Below are positions 26,477-35,756 of a DNA stretch of 64,000 bases, piece after piece. Within the stretch, counting starts at the first letter, position 1, and every line of letters begins with the position of its first letter. This DNA comes from Paenibacillus azoreducens. GTDB lineage: Bacteria > Bacillota > Bacilli > Paenibacillales > Paenibacillaceae. The stretch lies in NCBI RefSeq assembly GCF_021654775.1, contig NZ_AP025343.1, positions 1,364,001 to 1,428,000 of the forward strand, in the 5' to 3' direction. The notes under the pieces were generated by a model that did not search any database, was not told the origin of the DNA, and saw only the letters and a program-made list of their open reading frames with translations. The translations under genes and the position numbers were made by a program.

Positions 26477-27089
26477 CACTTTTGGGGCAAATAAAAACAT
26501 CCGCTTCGAAAAGAGACCGTTCATGATGCATGGAATGTTCTTACCCCGGGCTGCTTGTCTCCATTTGTCTGTGATGTAGTCTGAGCATACTGGATAATTT
26601 TGGTCGTGTATAGGGCTTATATAACTAAATTGATTGCGTTTTATGTGTAGAACCATTTTCCCAGGAAGGGCGGGATGCAGAATTATGCAGCTTTTTGTAG
26701 AACGAGGCGCCATTTTTAGTGATGGGAGGTAATGGATACTGCAGCACTCGACAAGATCATGACCCCAATTCAATATATTGAGCGTATATTTATTCAAAGA
26801 AAATGATTGACGCGGCATATTTTTCATGCTAAGTTGGTGTCACGAAATCATTTTACTAAAATAGTTTCGCCACCATTTTCCAACAGTTCGACAATTCAGC
26901 TCAGATTTTACTTATCTCACCTTAGACATACCCGCCATCAAAGCAACAAATTCACTTCATCTTAGACAAAACTCACTTCATCTCAGACATATTCACCATC
27001 AAGACAATACAAAAACATCAAATCATCTCAGACAAACTCGCCACCAAGCTAAGACTAACTTACCATCTCAGAACAGCACATCTTTTGAA
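26477..27089. other. Gene-poor spacer with degenerate short repeats
   Basis: No convincing gene on either strand; the open frame at 26474-26827 has no ribosome-binding site or recognisable motif. From about 26925 to 27075 the sequence is A/C-rich and repeats CTYAGACAWA five times (near 26930, 26961, 26981, 27027 and 27066), often followed by CRCCAYCAA. The remainder holds nothing I can identify. Confidence 0.5.
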
Positions 27090-27291
27090 CTATATAAGTT
27101 GAACTAAAGAAAATGAAAAGGGACAGGCAAGAGGGGGAAATGATTCTGGAGAAGCGAAGCGTTCGCCTTTGTGAGCGGATTTCTACCTAAGATAGGTTCC
27201 AATCATAGAAATCTGGGAGCAACAGCGATCGAAAGAAACATTTCAACCGGCTGCCTCCTTCCGTTCATAATCATTGGTTCAACTTATATAG
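27090..27291. mobile_element. MITE-like element, 202 bp, 15-bp terminal inverted repeats
   Basis: CTATATAAGTTGAAC (27090-27104) and its exact complement GTTCAACTTATATAG (27277-27291) bound a non-coding segment. The interior has a GCGAAGCGTTCGC palindrome. No transposase is present. A partial end-like sequence, GATTCAACTTAAAC, occurs near 42100. Confidence 0.55.
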
Positions 27292-27436
27292 ACACGCAAG
27301 CAGGATGACTTTATGAATCATTAGGCTCATCGGTCAGACTCCAGGACTCCCGCCGGTATGAGCCGCTCATCCCAAATCATTTTTACAGGAATCAATTTCA
27401 TAATGGATTAACAGTTGAATAAAAAGAGGTCGTAGG

Positions 27437-29398
27437 ATGGATAAATGGTATAGTCCTTCAGAATCTTCCGGTTCAAGCACCGTAACGATCAAAGATATAG
27501 CTAGACTTGCAGGGGTGTCGATTGCAACCGTTTCCAAAGTGTTGAACAACAAGGATCAGGATATCAGCGAAGAGACGCGGGCCAAGATTAACAAGGTGAT
27601 CAGCGACAACAACTATATCCCGTACCGCAAAGTCGTCAAGCGGATGGGGGCGAAAAGCGACACGATCGGGCTTGTGATTTCATGCGGCGAGGTTGCCGGG
27701 AAGGAGTGGGTCCGGGGAGCTGAAGCTGCGGCATATCAAGAAGAGATGAGTCTGATCGTATGCCATACGGATGGTCTTGCGTCGAAGGAAAAAGGTTATT
27801 TTAAAATGCTCCGGGACCGCAATGCGGAAGGTGTCGTGTTTGTGCCGAATTCAGGTTCGGAGCGCAAACAGGAAACGCCCATTGCCCAAGCCGGTGAAGA
27901 TTGGCCGATGGTGGTCGTAGATCACCAAGGAGGCGGGCCGGACATGCAGCATCTGGCGCCCGATTTTGAGCAGGGGATGTATATGTCTGTTCAGTGTTTG
28001 GCCGAGCAGGGGCATGAGCGGATCGGTTTTATTGGCGGTCCTTTAGACCATGCGCCCGAGATCGCCAAGTTCGAAGGGTATAAAAAGGCGCTGTATGAAA
28101 ACCACATCAACTTCGATAAAAGCCTCATTTTTGAAAGCGCATCCGGCAGCGAGAAGTCGGGTGGATACGAAGGCGCCAAGCAGTTGTTGTCAATGGGAGC
28201 GACAGCGATCGCAACCGGCAGCGACGTAATCGCATGCGGTGTCTATGCGGCGGGGGCCGAGCAAGCGATTCGAATTCCGGAGGCGCTTTCCGTCATTGGT
28301 TTTGGCGATTCCGACATCTGCAAGCTGGTCATTCCGACGCTCAGCTCGGTGCAGTTCCCGTTTTATGAAAGCGGTTTTGCGGCGGTGATGGCCTTGCTTG
28401 ACCAAATCCGGAACCAGGAAAAAGGAAAAAAGCAGGTGTTCCAGCCGTCCATCATCGTTCGTGACAGCGTAGCTGCACCGCCTCATATCGATCTGACGCC
28501 AAAAGAGAAAATCGCCATCGTAGGCAGCTTGAATATGGACATCATCATGCGGGTGCCGCATATCCCGAAGGTAGGAGAGACGATTTTGGCCCAGGATGTC
28601 AAAAACGCTGCCGGCGGCAAAGGCGCGAATCAGGCGGTTGGCGCGGGCAAGCTGGGGGGAAAGGTGTATATGATCGGCAGGGTCGGAAACGACTTATATG
28701 GCCGGGAGCTGTACAATAGCCTGATCAAAAACGGCGTGGATGCAAGCGGGGTTATCTTCGATGAATTGCTGCCGACGGGGAATGCCTATATCCACGTGTC
28801 CGACAAAGGGGAAAACAACATCGTCGTTAACCCCGGGGCCAATTCCAGATTAAGCCGGGAGCAAGCGCAAAGCATGGAATGGATTTTTGACGAGGTGTCC
28901 TATTGTTTGGTGCAGATGGAGATTCCGGCGGACACGATCCGTTATGTGGCGGGCATTTGCAAACGCAAAAACGTCAAACTCATCATCAAACCGGCACCCG
29001 CGCATAACTTCAATTTCGACAACTTTGATGAAGGTTTCTTGATCGTTCCCAATGAAACAGAGTTGGCCTTGATGCTGCCGGGCGGGCAAACCATTGAGGA
29101 AAAAGCGTACCAATTGCTGAACATGAACTATCAAAACGTCATTGTGACGCTTGGTGAAAAAGGCTGCCTGCTTGTCAATGCGGATACGAAGCAGTATTTC
29201 GACGCGGCGGATTTTCAGGCGGTTGATACAACGGCGGCGAGCGATTCCTTTATTAGCGGGCTGACCGTCGCGCTGGCGGAGGGCAAGGACTTGATCGAAG
29301 CCATCCGTTACGGTTCCCTGGCGGCGGGCATTACCGTCAGCAGGGAAGGGGCGCAGCCGTCGCTGCCCGACCAGGATACGATGCGGATATACATGTAA
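27437..29398 (+). CDS. LacI-type regulator fused to a ribokinase domain
   Basis: 653 residues. The N-terminal helix-turn-helix (about 16-60, TIKDIARLAGVSIATVSKV) and LacI effector domain (about 70-345) end at PPHIDLTPKEK. A full PfkB/ribokinase domain follows (about 355-650), with GSLNMDIIMRVPHIPKVGET, AAGGKGANQAVGAGKLGG, VTLGEKGCLL and DTTAASDSF. The usual active-site motif DTxGAGDxF has Ser in place of Gly directly before the catalytic Asp. The domain may be a ribose sensor or a weakened kinase. It heads a cluster that also has an intact ribokinase. The start is close to GAGGTCGTAGG. An unusual regulator-enzyme fusion. Confidence 0.88.
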   Translation: MDKWYSPSESSGSSTVTIKDIARLAGVSIATVSKVLNNKDQDISEETRAKINKVISDNNYIPYRKVVKRMGAKSDTIGLVISCGEVAGKEWVRGAEAAAYQEEMSLIVCHTDGLASKEKGYFKMLRDRNAEGVVFVPNSGSERKQETPIAQAGEDWPMVVVDHQGGGPDMQHLAPDFEQGMYMSVQCLAEQGHERIGFIGGPLDHAPEIAKFEGYKKALYENHINFDKSLIFESASGSEKSGGYEGAKQLLSMGATAIATGSDVIACGVYAAGAEQAIRIPEALSVIGFGDSDICKLVIPTLSSVQFPFYESGFAAVMALLDQIRNQEKGKKQVFQPSIIVRDSVAAPPHIDLTPKEKIAIVGSLNMDIIMRVPHIPKVGETILAQDVKNAAGGKGANQAVGAGKLGGKVYMIGRVGNDLYGRELYNSLIKNGVDASGVIFDELLPTGNAYIHVSDKGENNIVVNPGANSRLSREQAQSMEWIFDEVSYCLVQMEIPADTIRYVAGICKRKNVKLIIKPAPAHNFNFDNFDEGFLIVPNETELALMLPGGQTIEEKAYQLLNMNYQNVIVTLGEKGCLLVNADTKQYFDAADFQAVDTTAASDSFISGLTVALAEGKDLIEAIRYGSLAAGITVSREGAQPSLPDQDTMRIYM

Positions 29399-29401
29399 AT
29401 A

Positions 29402-29462
29402 AGGATTTTGCAAAAATCCAAAAAGCGAGGGAGCGTCCTCGAATCGAATTTAGCAAAATCCT
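29402..29462. repeat. Palindromic repeat, family 2, copy 1
   Basis: Outer arms are AGGATTTTGC and GCAAAATCCT. The inner GAGCGTCCTCGAATCGAATT is shared with copies at 38184-38297 and 39322-39411. It may act as a transcript-end hairpin after the regulator gene. Confidence 0.65.
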
Positions 29463-29486
29463 GAAATGCATAATAGGGAGGCACAG

Positions 29487-30863
29487 ATGAACATGGAGGA
29501 ATACAAAATTTTAGCGCCGTGCGGCATGCTCGGATATGGATTTCCGAAAGCTTCGTTTCAGAAAGGAATGGAGCATAAACCGGACGCCATTGTCGTTGAT
29601 GCCGGATCGACGGATGCCGGACCGCATAAGCTGGGCGCAGGGACGGCCATCGTCAGCAAACAGGCTTGCAAAAAAGATCTGGAGCTGATGATTACGGCCG
29701 GAGCGGCAGCCGGCATCCCGGTGATCATCGGCTCGGCCGGCGGCAGCGGCGCCCGGATTCATGTGGAATGGACGCAGTCGATCGTGATGGAAATCGTGAA
29801 AGAGCACCGGCTTAGCGATTTGAATATCGCGGTCATCTGGGCGGATATTCCGCATGAGGCGGTGAAGGCCAGTCTGGCGGCCGGCCAATGCGAGCCGCTG
29901 AATATGACGGTGAAGCCATTGACTGAAGAGCGGCTTGAAGCGACCACCCGCATTGTGGCGCAGATGGGCCACGAGCCGATTATCCAAGCGCTGGAGGCGG
30001 GGGCCGACATCATTATTTGCGGACGGGCCTATGATCCGTCGCCGTTTGCGGCAGCAGCCATCCATAACGGTTTCGATCCGGCCTTATCCTATCATCTCGG
30101 GAAAATCCTCGAATGTGCAGCGTTATGCGCCGATCCCGGAACGACCAAGGACTCCATGCTCGGCATTTTGAAAAAAGACTCCTTTATTATCAAGCCGCTG
30201 AATGACAAGCGGAAGTGCACGACCATCTCGGTCGCGGCGCACACGTTCTACGAAAAGGATCATCCATATTTGCTGCATGGACCGGGATTGATTCTCGATC
30301 TGGAGCAGTGTACATTCACGGAACTCGGAGACGGCAGCGTCGAGGTTCGGGGCAGCAGAGTTCATGAAACGCACGTTTACAAAATCAAACTTGAAGGGGC
30401 GATGAGAACCGCTTACCGCACATTTGTCGTCGCCGGCGTCCGCGATCCTCTGCTGATTTCGAGAATCGAAGAAGTGGAGGAACTCGTCAGGCAGCAGGTC
30501 CAAGAGTATTACGATGATATTTCTGAAAGCGATTACGAGATTCGTTTTATCAATTACGGCCTGAACGGGGTCATGGGACAGCTGGAACCTACACCGACGC
30601 CGGGCCATGAGCTCGGAATCGTGGTCGATGTCGTAGCCAAAACCCAGGAGCTGGCCGATATGATCTGCAGCTCGGCCCGTTCCACCTTCCTGCATTACGG
30701 TTACGAGGGACGGAAAGCAACGGCGGGGAATCTCGCTTTTCCGTTTGCCCCGAGCGATGTGCCGTTTGGCGCCGTCTATGAATTTTCCGTTTATCATTTG
30801 ATGGAAACCCGTGATGCGCTTGAAATGTTCACCTGCGAATTCATTCAGGGGGGATCGAGATGA
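29487..30863 (+). CDS. DUF1446 / AtuA-family protein
   Basis: 458 residues, cytoplasmic. ATG 29487 follows AGGGAGG; seven upstream codons are open but overlap that site. Conserved blocks include DAGSTDAGPHKLGAG near residue 37, IGSAGGSGARIHVEW near 82 and GADIIICGRAYDPSPFAAAA near 170, typical of DUF1446, the family named from acyclic terpene utilisation AtuA. The catalytic role of the family is not established. The next gene encodes DUF4387, its regular partner; they overlap by four bases and probably form one enzyme. Here they sit with a sugar importer and ribosyl-type hydrolases rather than terpene genes. Confidence 0.82.
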   Translation: MNMEEYKILAPCGMLGYGFPKASFQKGMEHKPDAIVVDAGSTDAGPHKLGAGTAIVSKQACKKDLELMITAGAAAGIPVIIGSAGGSGARIHVEWTQSIVMEIVKEHRLSDLNIAVIWADIPHEAVKASLAAGQCEPLNMTVKPLTEERLEATTRIVAQMGHEPIIQALEAGADIIICGRAYDPSPFAAAAIHNGFDPALSYHLGKILECAALCADPGTTKDSMLGILKKDSFIIKPLNDKRKCTTISVAAHTFYEKDHPYLLHGPGLILDLEQCTFTELGDGSVEVRGSRVHETHVYKIKLEGAMRTAYRTFVVAGVRDPLLISRIEEVEELVRQQVQEYYDDISESDYEIRFINYGLNGVMGQLEPTPTPGHELGIVVDVVAKTQELADMICSSARSTFLHYGYEGRKATAGNLAFPFAPSDVPFGAVYEFSVYHLMETRDALEMFTCEFIQGGSR

Positions 30864-31171
30864 AGTTATACGATGCTGCCGCCGTGCTGCGCAGCAAAAA
30901 CAGCGGCCCTTTCGAAATTACGGTAGATGCCCTGTTTGATCATGCCGCAACCTACAACAAGATCAAACAGTCCGGGATCATCAACAAAGAAACGATTTCC
31001 AAACTGTACAATATTGCGCCTGAGGAGATTACGGAAATCGTTTTTTTCGATCAAGCTTTGGGATTTAAAGTTACTTTTGCCCGCGGCGTGTCTTCCGGTT
31101 CATTTCTGGACCGCGACGTTTACGGGGCGCAGCAGCATGCGCCGCTGATGGACCTGGAGGTGGAGGTATGA
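30860..31171 (+). CDS. DUF4387 protein, partner of DUF1446
   Basis: 103 residues. Blocks such as LRSKNSGPFEITVDALFD near residue 10 and FARGVSSGSFLDRDVYGAQQ near 73 fit DUF4387. The DUF4387 domain is often fused to or adjacent to DUF1446 in other genomes. Overlapped starts and stops on both sides (four bases each) show tight coupling with the DUF1446 gene and the first permease. Function unknown; probably a subunit. Confidence 0.8.
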   Translation: MKLYDAAAVLRSKNSGPFEITVDALFDHAATYNKIKQSGIINKETISKLYNIAPEEITEIVFFDQALGFKVTFARGVSSGSFLDRDVYGAQQHAPLMDLEVEV

Positions 31172-32097
31172 GCAGGATGAGAACGGTGCCCGCAGACCCG
31201 AAGCCTTCCAAGCTCAAGCAAATCCGGGCCGACAAAATCCTGTATCTGATGCTGCTGCCGGCCATCGCATTTTATGCCCTTTTTCATATTTGGCCGATTT
31301 ACGAGATGAAGCTCGCTTTTTACGATTACCGCATTATTGGCGACGATGTTTTTGTTGGCTTCAAGCATTTCAAGGAGCTGTTTAATACGCCTATTTTCAC
31401 CCAGGTTATCGTGAATACGCTGGTCATCAGCGCGATGAAGATGTTTTTGCTTTTTCCGCTTCCGATTTTATTCGCCCTGGCTCTGAATGAGTTTATGAAC
31501 AGCGGTTTTCGGAAAACGGTTCAGGTCGTGTCCTATCTGCCGCATTTTCTTTCCTGGGTCGTCATTGCCGGCGTATGGTATGAATTTTTGTCGCCTTCGA
31601 CCGGAGCCATTAATCAAATTCTGACGTTTTTCGGATTTCAGGCTCATGATTTCCTGACGGAAAAAAGCAGCATCCGCTGGGTGCTGGTGGCGAGTGAAGC
31701 CTGGCGCAGCATGGGATGGGATTCCATCATTTATTTGGCGGCGATCATCGGCATCAGCCCTACGCTGTATGAAGCGGCGCGCGTGGATGGCGCCGGACGC
31801 TGGCATATCATGACACGGATTGTTCTGCCGCATCTGTTTATTCCGATGGTAACGATTTTTATTTTGAACATCGGCTTTATCATGAACGCTGGACTGGATC
31901 AAATCCTGAACTTCACGAACGATTCCGTCGCCAGTCACATCGATATTATCGATACCTTCGTGTACCGCATGGGTCTCTTGAACGGCCAATATTCCTTGGC
32001 TACCGCCGCGAATTTGTTCAAAAGCGTCATCGGCGTGATTCTGGTTCTGTCCACCCATTTCTTATCGAAAAAAATGACCGGCAAAGGCGCATGGTAG
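31168..32097 (+). CDS. ABC transporter permease, LplB/UgpA type
   Basis: 309 residues with six membrane segments. The EAA loop YEAARVDGAGRWHIMTRIVL lies near residues 198-217. The GTGGAGGT site lies inside the DUF4387 gene. It pairs with the permease at 32111. No ATPase is encoded in the cluster, so a shared MsmX-type ATPase is expected. It probably imports the compound that the hydrolases downstream cleave. Confidence 0.87.
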   Translation: MSRMRTVPADPKPSKLKQIRADKILYLMLLPAIAFYALFHIWPIYEMKLAFYDYRIIGDDVFVGFKHFKELFNTPIFTQVIVNTLVISAMKMFLLFPLPILFALALNEFMNSGFRKTVQVVSYLPHFLSWVVIAGVWYEFLSPSTGAINQILTFFGFQAHDFLTEKSSIRWVLVASEAWRSMGWDSIIYLAAIIGISPTLYEAARVDGAGRWHIMTRIVLPHLFIPMVTIFILNIGFIMNAGLDQILNFTNDSVASHIDIIDTFVYRMGLLNGQYSLATAANLFKSVIGVILVLSTHFLSKKMTGKGAW

Positions 32098-32110
32098 GGG
32101 AGGTAATCAA

Positions 32111-32995
32111 GTGGTAGGTAAAAAATTCACGCTGCCCAAGCTGGCGATCGGACTGGTGCTGAGCTTGATTGCGCTGGCGATGTTCATCCCGGTAATCAAT
32201 ATTTTCGCCAGAGCCTTTTCCCATCCTGACAAGGTGCATGAGCTGACCGGACTTGGCGTCATTCCCAAGGGGTTCTCGCTGATCAACTTCCAGGTGGTGC
32301 TGAGCAACCCGATTGTCGGACAAGCCATTGGCAATTCGTTGTTTATAACGATCGTCGGCACCTGTTTCAGCCTGTTTTTCACGACGATTACCGCCTATGT
32401 GCTGACCCGGAAAAATCTAGTAGGCAAAACGCCGATCATGATTTTTCTAATCATCATTATGATTTTTGAACCCGGCTACGTGCAGGAATATTTTGTGATG
32501 AAAGATCTGCATTTGCTCGACAGCCTGTGGTCCATGGTTTTATACCGGATGGTCAACGTATTTTATCTCGTCATTATGATGCGGTTCATCGAGGAAATTC
32601 CGGAATCGTTAATGGAAGCCGCCAAAATTGACGGCGCAGGGCATATGCGCGTTTTTGTCCGAATCGTGCTGCCTTTGTCGCGGATACCGCTGCTTACCAT
32701 CGGCATGTTTTATGCCATTGCCAAATGGAATGAGTTTTTCAAATCGAGCATTTTCCTGTCCAGTCCAAACAAGACGGTGCTGCAGGTGCTGCTAAGACAG
32801 TTTGTCGTCGAGCGGGACACCTCAACCCTTGTGGGGATTACGGAGCTACTCAAGAACAGCAATGTGGCGCAGCTGGATTTCAATGCGTTAAAAGCGGCTA
32901 CCATCGTGGTCGCCATGGTTCCGATTCTTATGCTGTATCCCATCATTCTCAAGTACTATACCAGCGGCGTGATGGAAGGCGGCGTTAAAGAATAA
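32111..32995 (+). CDS. ABC transporter permease, LplC/YtcP type
   Basis: 294 residues starting at GTG 32111 after GGGGAGGTAATCAA. Six membrane segments; the EAA loop MEAAKIDGAGHMRVFVRIVL lies near residues 177-196, and the C-terminus is SGVMEGGVKE. Second half of the import channel of this cluster. Confidence 0.87.
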   Translation: MVGKKFTLPKLAIGLVLSLIALAMFIPVINIFARAFSHPDKVHELTGLGVIPKGFSLINFQVVLSNPIVGQAIGNSLFITIVGTCFSLFFTTITAYVLTRKNLVGKTPIMIFLIIIMIFEPGYVQEYFVMKDLHLLDSLWSMVLYRMVNVFYLVIMMRFIEEIPESLMEAAKIDGAGHMRVFVRIVLPLSRIPLLTIGMFYAIAKWNEFFKSSIFLSSPNKTVLQVLLRQFVVERDTSTLVGITELLKNSNVAQLDFNALKAATIVVAMVPILMLYPIILKYYTSGVMEGGVKE

Positions 32996-33029
32996 TAGAT
33001 AGGTCAATCAAAAAAGGGAGGTTGAAGTC

Positions 33030-34493
33030 GTGAAAAAAATGTTGGTCATGGTTATGGCGGCACTTATGATTCTTACGACGGCTTGCGGTTCCGGGGGAAA
33101 AGAAACTGCGCAGGAAACACCGGGAAGTTCTGATTCGGGAAGTGGGGAACCGGTTACAATCAGCATAGTTTACAAAGACATGACTGCGGACGATCCATGG
33201 ATCAAAGCCGTTGAAGAGGGAATGAAGGCGGAAGGTAAAAACGTAAAGCTTGAATTCGTTCCCGTGCAAAGCGGTACGTACTCCGAGAAACTGGGACTCC
33301 TGCTGCAAAGCGGCACGATTCCGGATTTGATCTACTTCCAGGGCGGCGATTACCAGTTTGCGATCACCCAGAAGATTCTGGAGGATCTGACGCCGTACAT
33401 TGAAAAATCGACTTATGTGAAGGCGGCGATGGACCCTTACAATCAGGAGCGCACCAAAAATTATCCGTACCTGGTATGGTTGTCGCCGACGACAACCAAA
33501 GTACCGGTCGTGCGCCAGGACTTTTTCGATAAAACATCATCCGGCAAAACGCTTTTGGAAAATCCGAGCATTGATAACTACTACAATTTCTTCAAAGAAG
33601 CGAAAGAGAAAAACGGCGCTAAATTCGCTTACACGGTACCTGGGGATCTGGACGAGCTGGATGCCGTATTCGCCCAAGCATTTGGCCTCACCTCAACCTG
33701 GCTTAAGGGGGATGACGGCAAATACGTATTTGGCAGAACGACGAAATTCGAAAAAGATAAGTTGGAATTTTACGCGAAGCTGTATAAAGAAGGGCTGCTT
33801 GATCCGGAATTCCTGACTAAGAAATGGGATACGAAGGAAAAAGCATTTTATGACGGACAAGCGGCCGTGATCGCCGGAACGCAGGGCAAAGTTATCGACA
33901 TGTATAACAGCAAATCGGTTTCGCAGAACGGAAAAGACGCTACCGTGATGCCGCTGCCGCCGGCTAAAGGCGTGGGTGAAGGTTATCTGCCGATCGACGT
34001 CAGCAAAGAGAGTCGCGGCATTGCGATTTCCAGCGTGTCCAAAAACAAGGACATGGCTTTTGCGGTCTTGGAATTTCTGGCCAGCCCGAAAGGACAAATG
34101 CTGGAGAAGCTGGGGATTGAAGGCGAGCATTACAACATTGAAAACGACAAAATCAAATTTACGGATAAATACGCCGAGTGGTATGCGCGTTTCGTAGCCA
34201 ACAACGTCAACTTCAAGCCGGACCATGAATTCGACCCGTCGACGCCATTCCTGTCGGAAGCGGCCACGAAATCGCTGGACCTGGTAGCGTCCAAATCGAC
34301 TAAGGACAACGCATTTATTATTCCGGATGATATGCAGGCCAAATATGATGCGGCCATGTCCGTATACAAAGAATTTGCGGCGAATGTAGTGACAGGCAAA
34401 ACGTCCATCGACAAGTTCGACCAATTCGTTCAGGACTGGAACGCTGCAGGGGGCAGTGATTTGACCGCCAAAGCGAATGAAGTCATCAAGTAA
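33030..34493 (+). CDS. Extracellular solute-binding lipoprotein
   Basis: 487 residues starting at GTG after GGGAGG. The signal peptide and lipobox MILTTAC put the lipidated Cys near residue 20. A family 1/LipO-type binding fold follows, with GTIPDLIYFQGG near 92 and GVGEGYLPIDVSKESRGIAI near 314. It delivers substrate to the two permeases upstream. The ligand is not predictable from sequence. A strong hairpin follows the stop. Confidence 0.87.
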   Translation: MKKMLVMVMAALMILTTACGSGGKETAQETPGSSDSGSGEPVTISIVYKDMTADDPWIKAVEEGMKAEGKNVKLEFVPVQSGTYSEKLGLLLQSGTIPDLIYFQGGDYQFAITQKILEDLTPYIEKSTYVKAAMDPYNQERTKNYPYLVWLSPTTTKVPVVRQDFFDKTSSGKTLLENPSIDNYYNFFKEAKEKNGAKFAYTVPGDLDELDAVFAQAFGLTSTWLKGDDGKYVFGRTTKFEKDKLEFYAKLYKEGLLDPEFLTKKWDTKEKAFYDGQAAVIAGTQGKVIDMYNSKSVSQNGKDATVMPLPPAKGVGEGYLPIDVSKESRGIAISSVSKNKDMAFAVLEFLASPKGQMLEKLGIEGEHYNIENDKIKFTDKYAEWYARFVANNVNFKPDHEFDPSTPFLSEAATKSLDLVASKSTKDNAFIIPDDMQAKYDAAMSVYKEFAANVVTGKTSIDKFDQFVQDWNAAGGSDLTAKANEVIK

Positions 34494-34506
34494 AATAGAA
34501 CGCTCA

Positions 34507-34549
34507 GGCGCGGGGCTTAGGCTGGCAAAGAGCCTTATAGAGCCCCGCC
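34507..34549 (+). terminator. Stem-loop after the binding-protein gene, no T tract
   Basis: GGCGCGGGGCT pairs with AGCCCCGCC, with an inner TAGGCT/AGCCTTA stem. Without a T run it is more likely an mRNA 3'-end stabiliser or partial attenuator that raises binding-protein levels than a full terminator. Confidence 0.45.
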
Positions 34550-34587
34550 CAATTTCCGCATTTTTCGCATAAAGGAGTGAAAGTCAG

Positions 34588-35751
34588 GTGATTTCTTTTG
34601 CAGACCGGGTCAAAGGCGTCGTTTTCGGAACCGCATATGGCGATGCGATGGGTGCGGTTGTTGAAAAACTGACATACAAGGACATTCAAGAGAAATATGG
34701 GAGAGTGGAAACCACGCAGCTGAGCTGGTGGAAGTCGGAGCTTCCGGAAACAACGAGACTCGGGCGTATGAGAGGGTTCGGCATCGTAACCGACGATACG
34801 CTCATGACGCTGGCGCTCATGAAGGTATACGATACGGAAAGGCGCCATTTGGACGCATATGATCTGGCCAACGAATTCGTGAAGGAAATTGCCTTCCGGC
34901 CGCGTTATATTCCGGAGTTCGGCAGGGAAGCCCTCATTATGGACAGGCTGTTTTATCCCGAAAAACATATATTTACCCGGCATGTGCTGGCGAACTGCGA
35001 ACCGCGCGAAGGCGGATACGGCAATATGGTCAACTGCGGGGCTGCGATGTATATCGCGCCGGTGGGCATCGTCAATGCCTGCAATCCGAAAGCGGCTTAT
35101 GACGAAGCGATTTTATTCGCATCCGGGCATCAGGTCAGCTATGGGCTGGAAGCGGCAGGGGTCATGGCTTGCTGCGTGGCCAAAGCGTTTGAGCCGGGAG
35201 TTACGGTAGATGAGATCGTAGAGACGGCGCTGGCATATGCGAAGGATGGCACGAAAGAAGCGATCACCGATTTGTGTACGGCCGCCAAAGTCCTTCGTCC
35301 CATGAAACAAGACCGCGATGCGGTCGTGCGATATTTTCATGAAATGATTAAAAGATATTCTCCAATGGGAGATGACGTCAACCGCAGCATCGACAAGGTC
35401 GGCATCCCTTCGAACCACTACACGCCAAGCCGGCTGTTTGCGATTGAAGAGCTGCCGTTGGCGCTAGCCTACATCGTATTGCATGAAGGCGATTTGACGG
35501 AGGCGGTTAAGGACGGCGTCAGTTCGGGAAGGGATACCGATTCCATCGGGGTCATGATCGGGGCGATCCTGGGCGCCATGCATGGCGTGCAGGCGATACC
35601 GGCCGATGAAATCCGGGCTATCGAAGAAATCAACAAGCAGGAGATCGGCAAGCAATGCGGCATTTTTGTGGAAACGGCTGCCTCTATGATCCGCAAGGAT
35701 CTGAAAGAACAGGAAGCACGCAGGGAATATATGAACATTATTCAATTGTAA
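34588..35751 (+). CDS. ADP-ribosylglycohydrolase-family protein (canonical metal site)
   Basis: 387 residues starting at GTG with AAAGGAGTG upstream. Family motifs are intact: FGTAYGDAMGAVVEKL near residue 12, the metal-binding VTDDTLMTLAL near 67, and SGRDTDSIGVMIGAILGAMHG near 312, which supplies the second pair of aspartates. The family hydrolyses N- or O-ribosyl bonds with Mg2+ or Mn2+. There is no signal peptide, so it acts on an imported or internal ribosylated compound. Neighbours are the importer upstream, a divergent homologue at 36067 and a ribokinase at 38327, which together suggest ribosyl-glycoside breakdown. Confidence 0.85.
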   Translation: MISFADRVKGVVFGTAYGDAMGAVVEKLTYKDIQEKYGRVETTQLSWWKSELPETTRLGRMRGFGIVTDDTLMTLALMKVYDTERRHLDAYDLANEFVKEIAFRPRYIPEFGREALIMDRLFYPEKHIFTRHVLANCEPREGGYGNMVNCGAAMYIAPVGIVNACNPKAAYDEAILFASGHQVSYGLEAAGVMACCVAKAFEPGVTVDEIVETALAYAKDGTKEAITDLCTAAKVLRPMKQDRDAVVRYFHEMIKRYSPMGDDVNRSIDKVGIPSNHYTPSRLFAIEELPLALAYIVLHEGDLTEAVKDGVSSGRDTDSIGVMIGAILGAMHGVQAIPADEIRAIEEINKQEIGKQCGIFVETAASMIRKDLKEQEARREYMNIIQL

Positions 35752-35756
35752 TGCGA

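Noticed and set aside
26474..26827. 117-residue open frame on the minus strand
   Set aside because: No ribosome-binding site, no domain signature and unusual composition. It lies in a gene-poor spacer and overlaps an operator-like palindrome.
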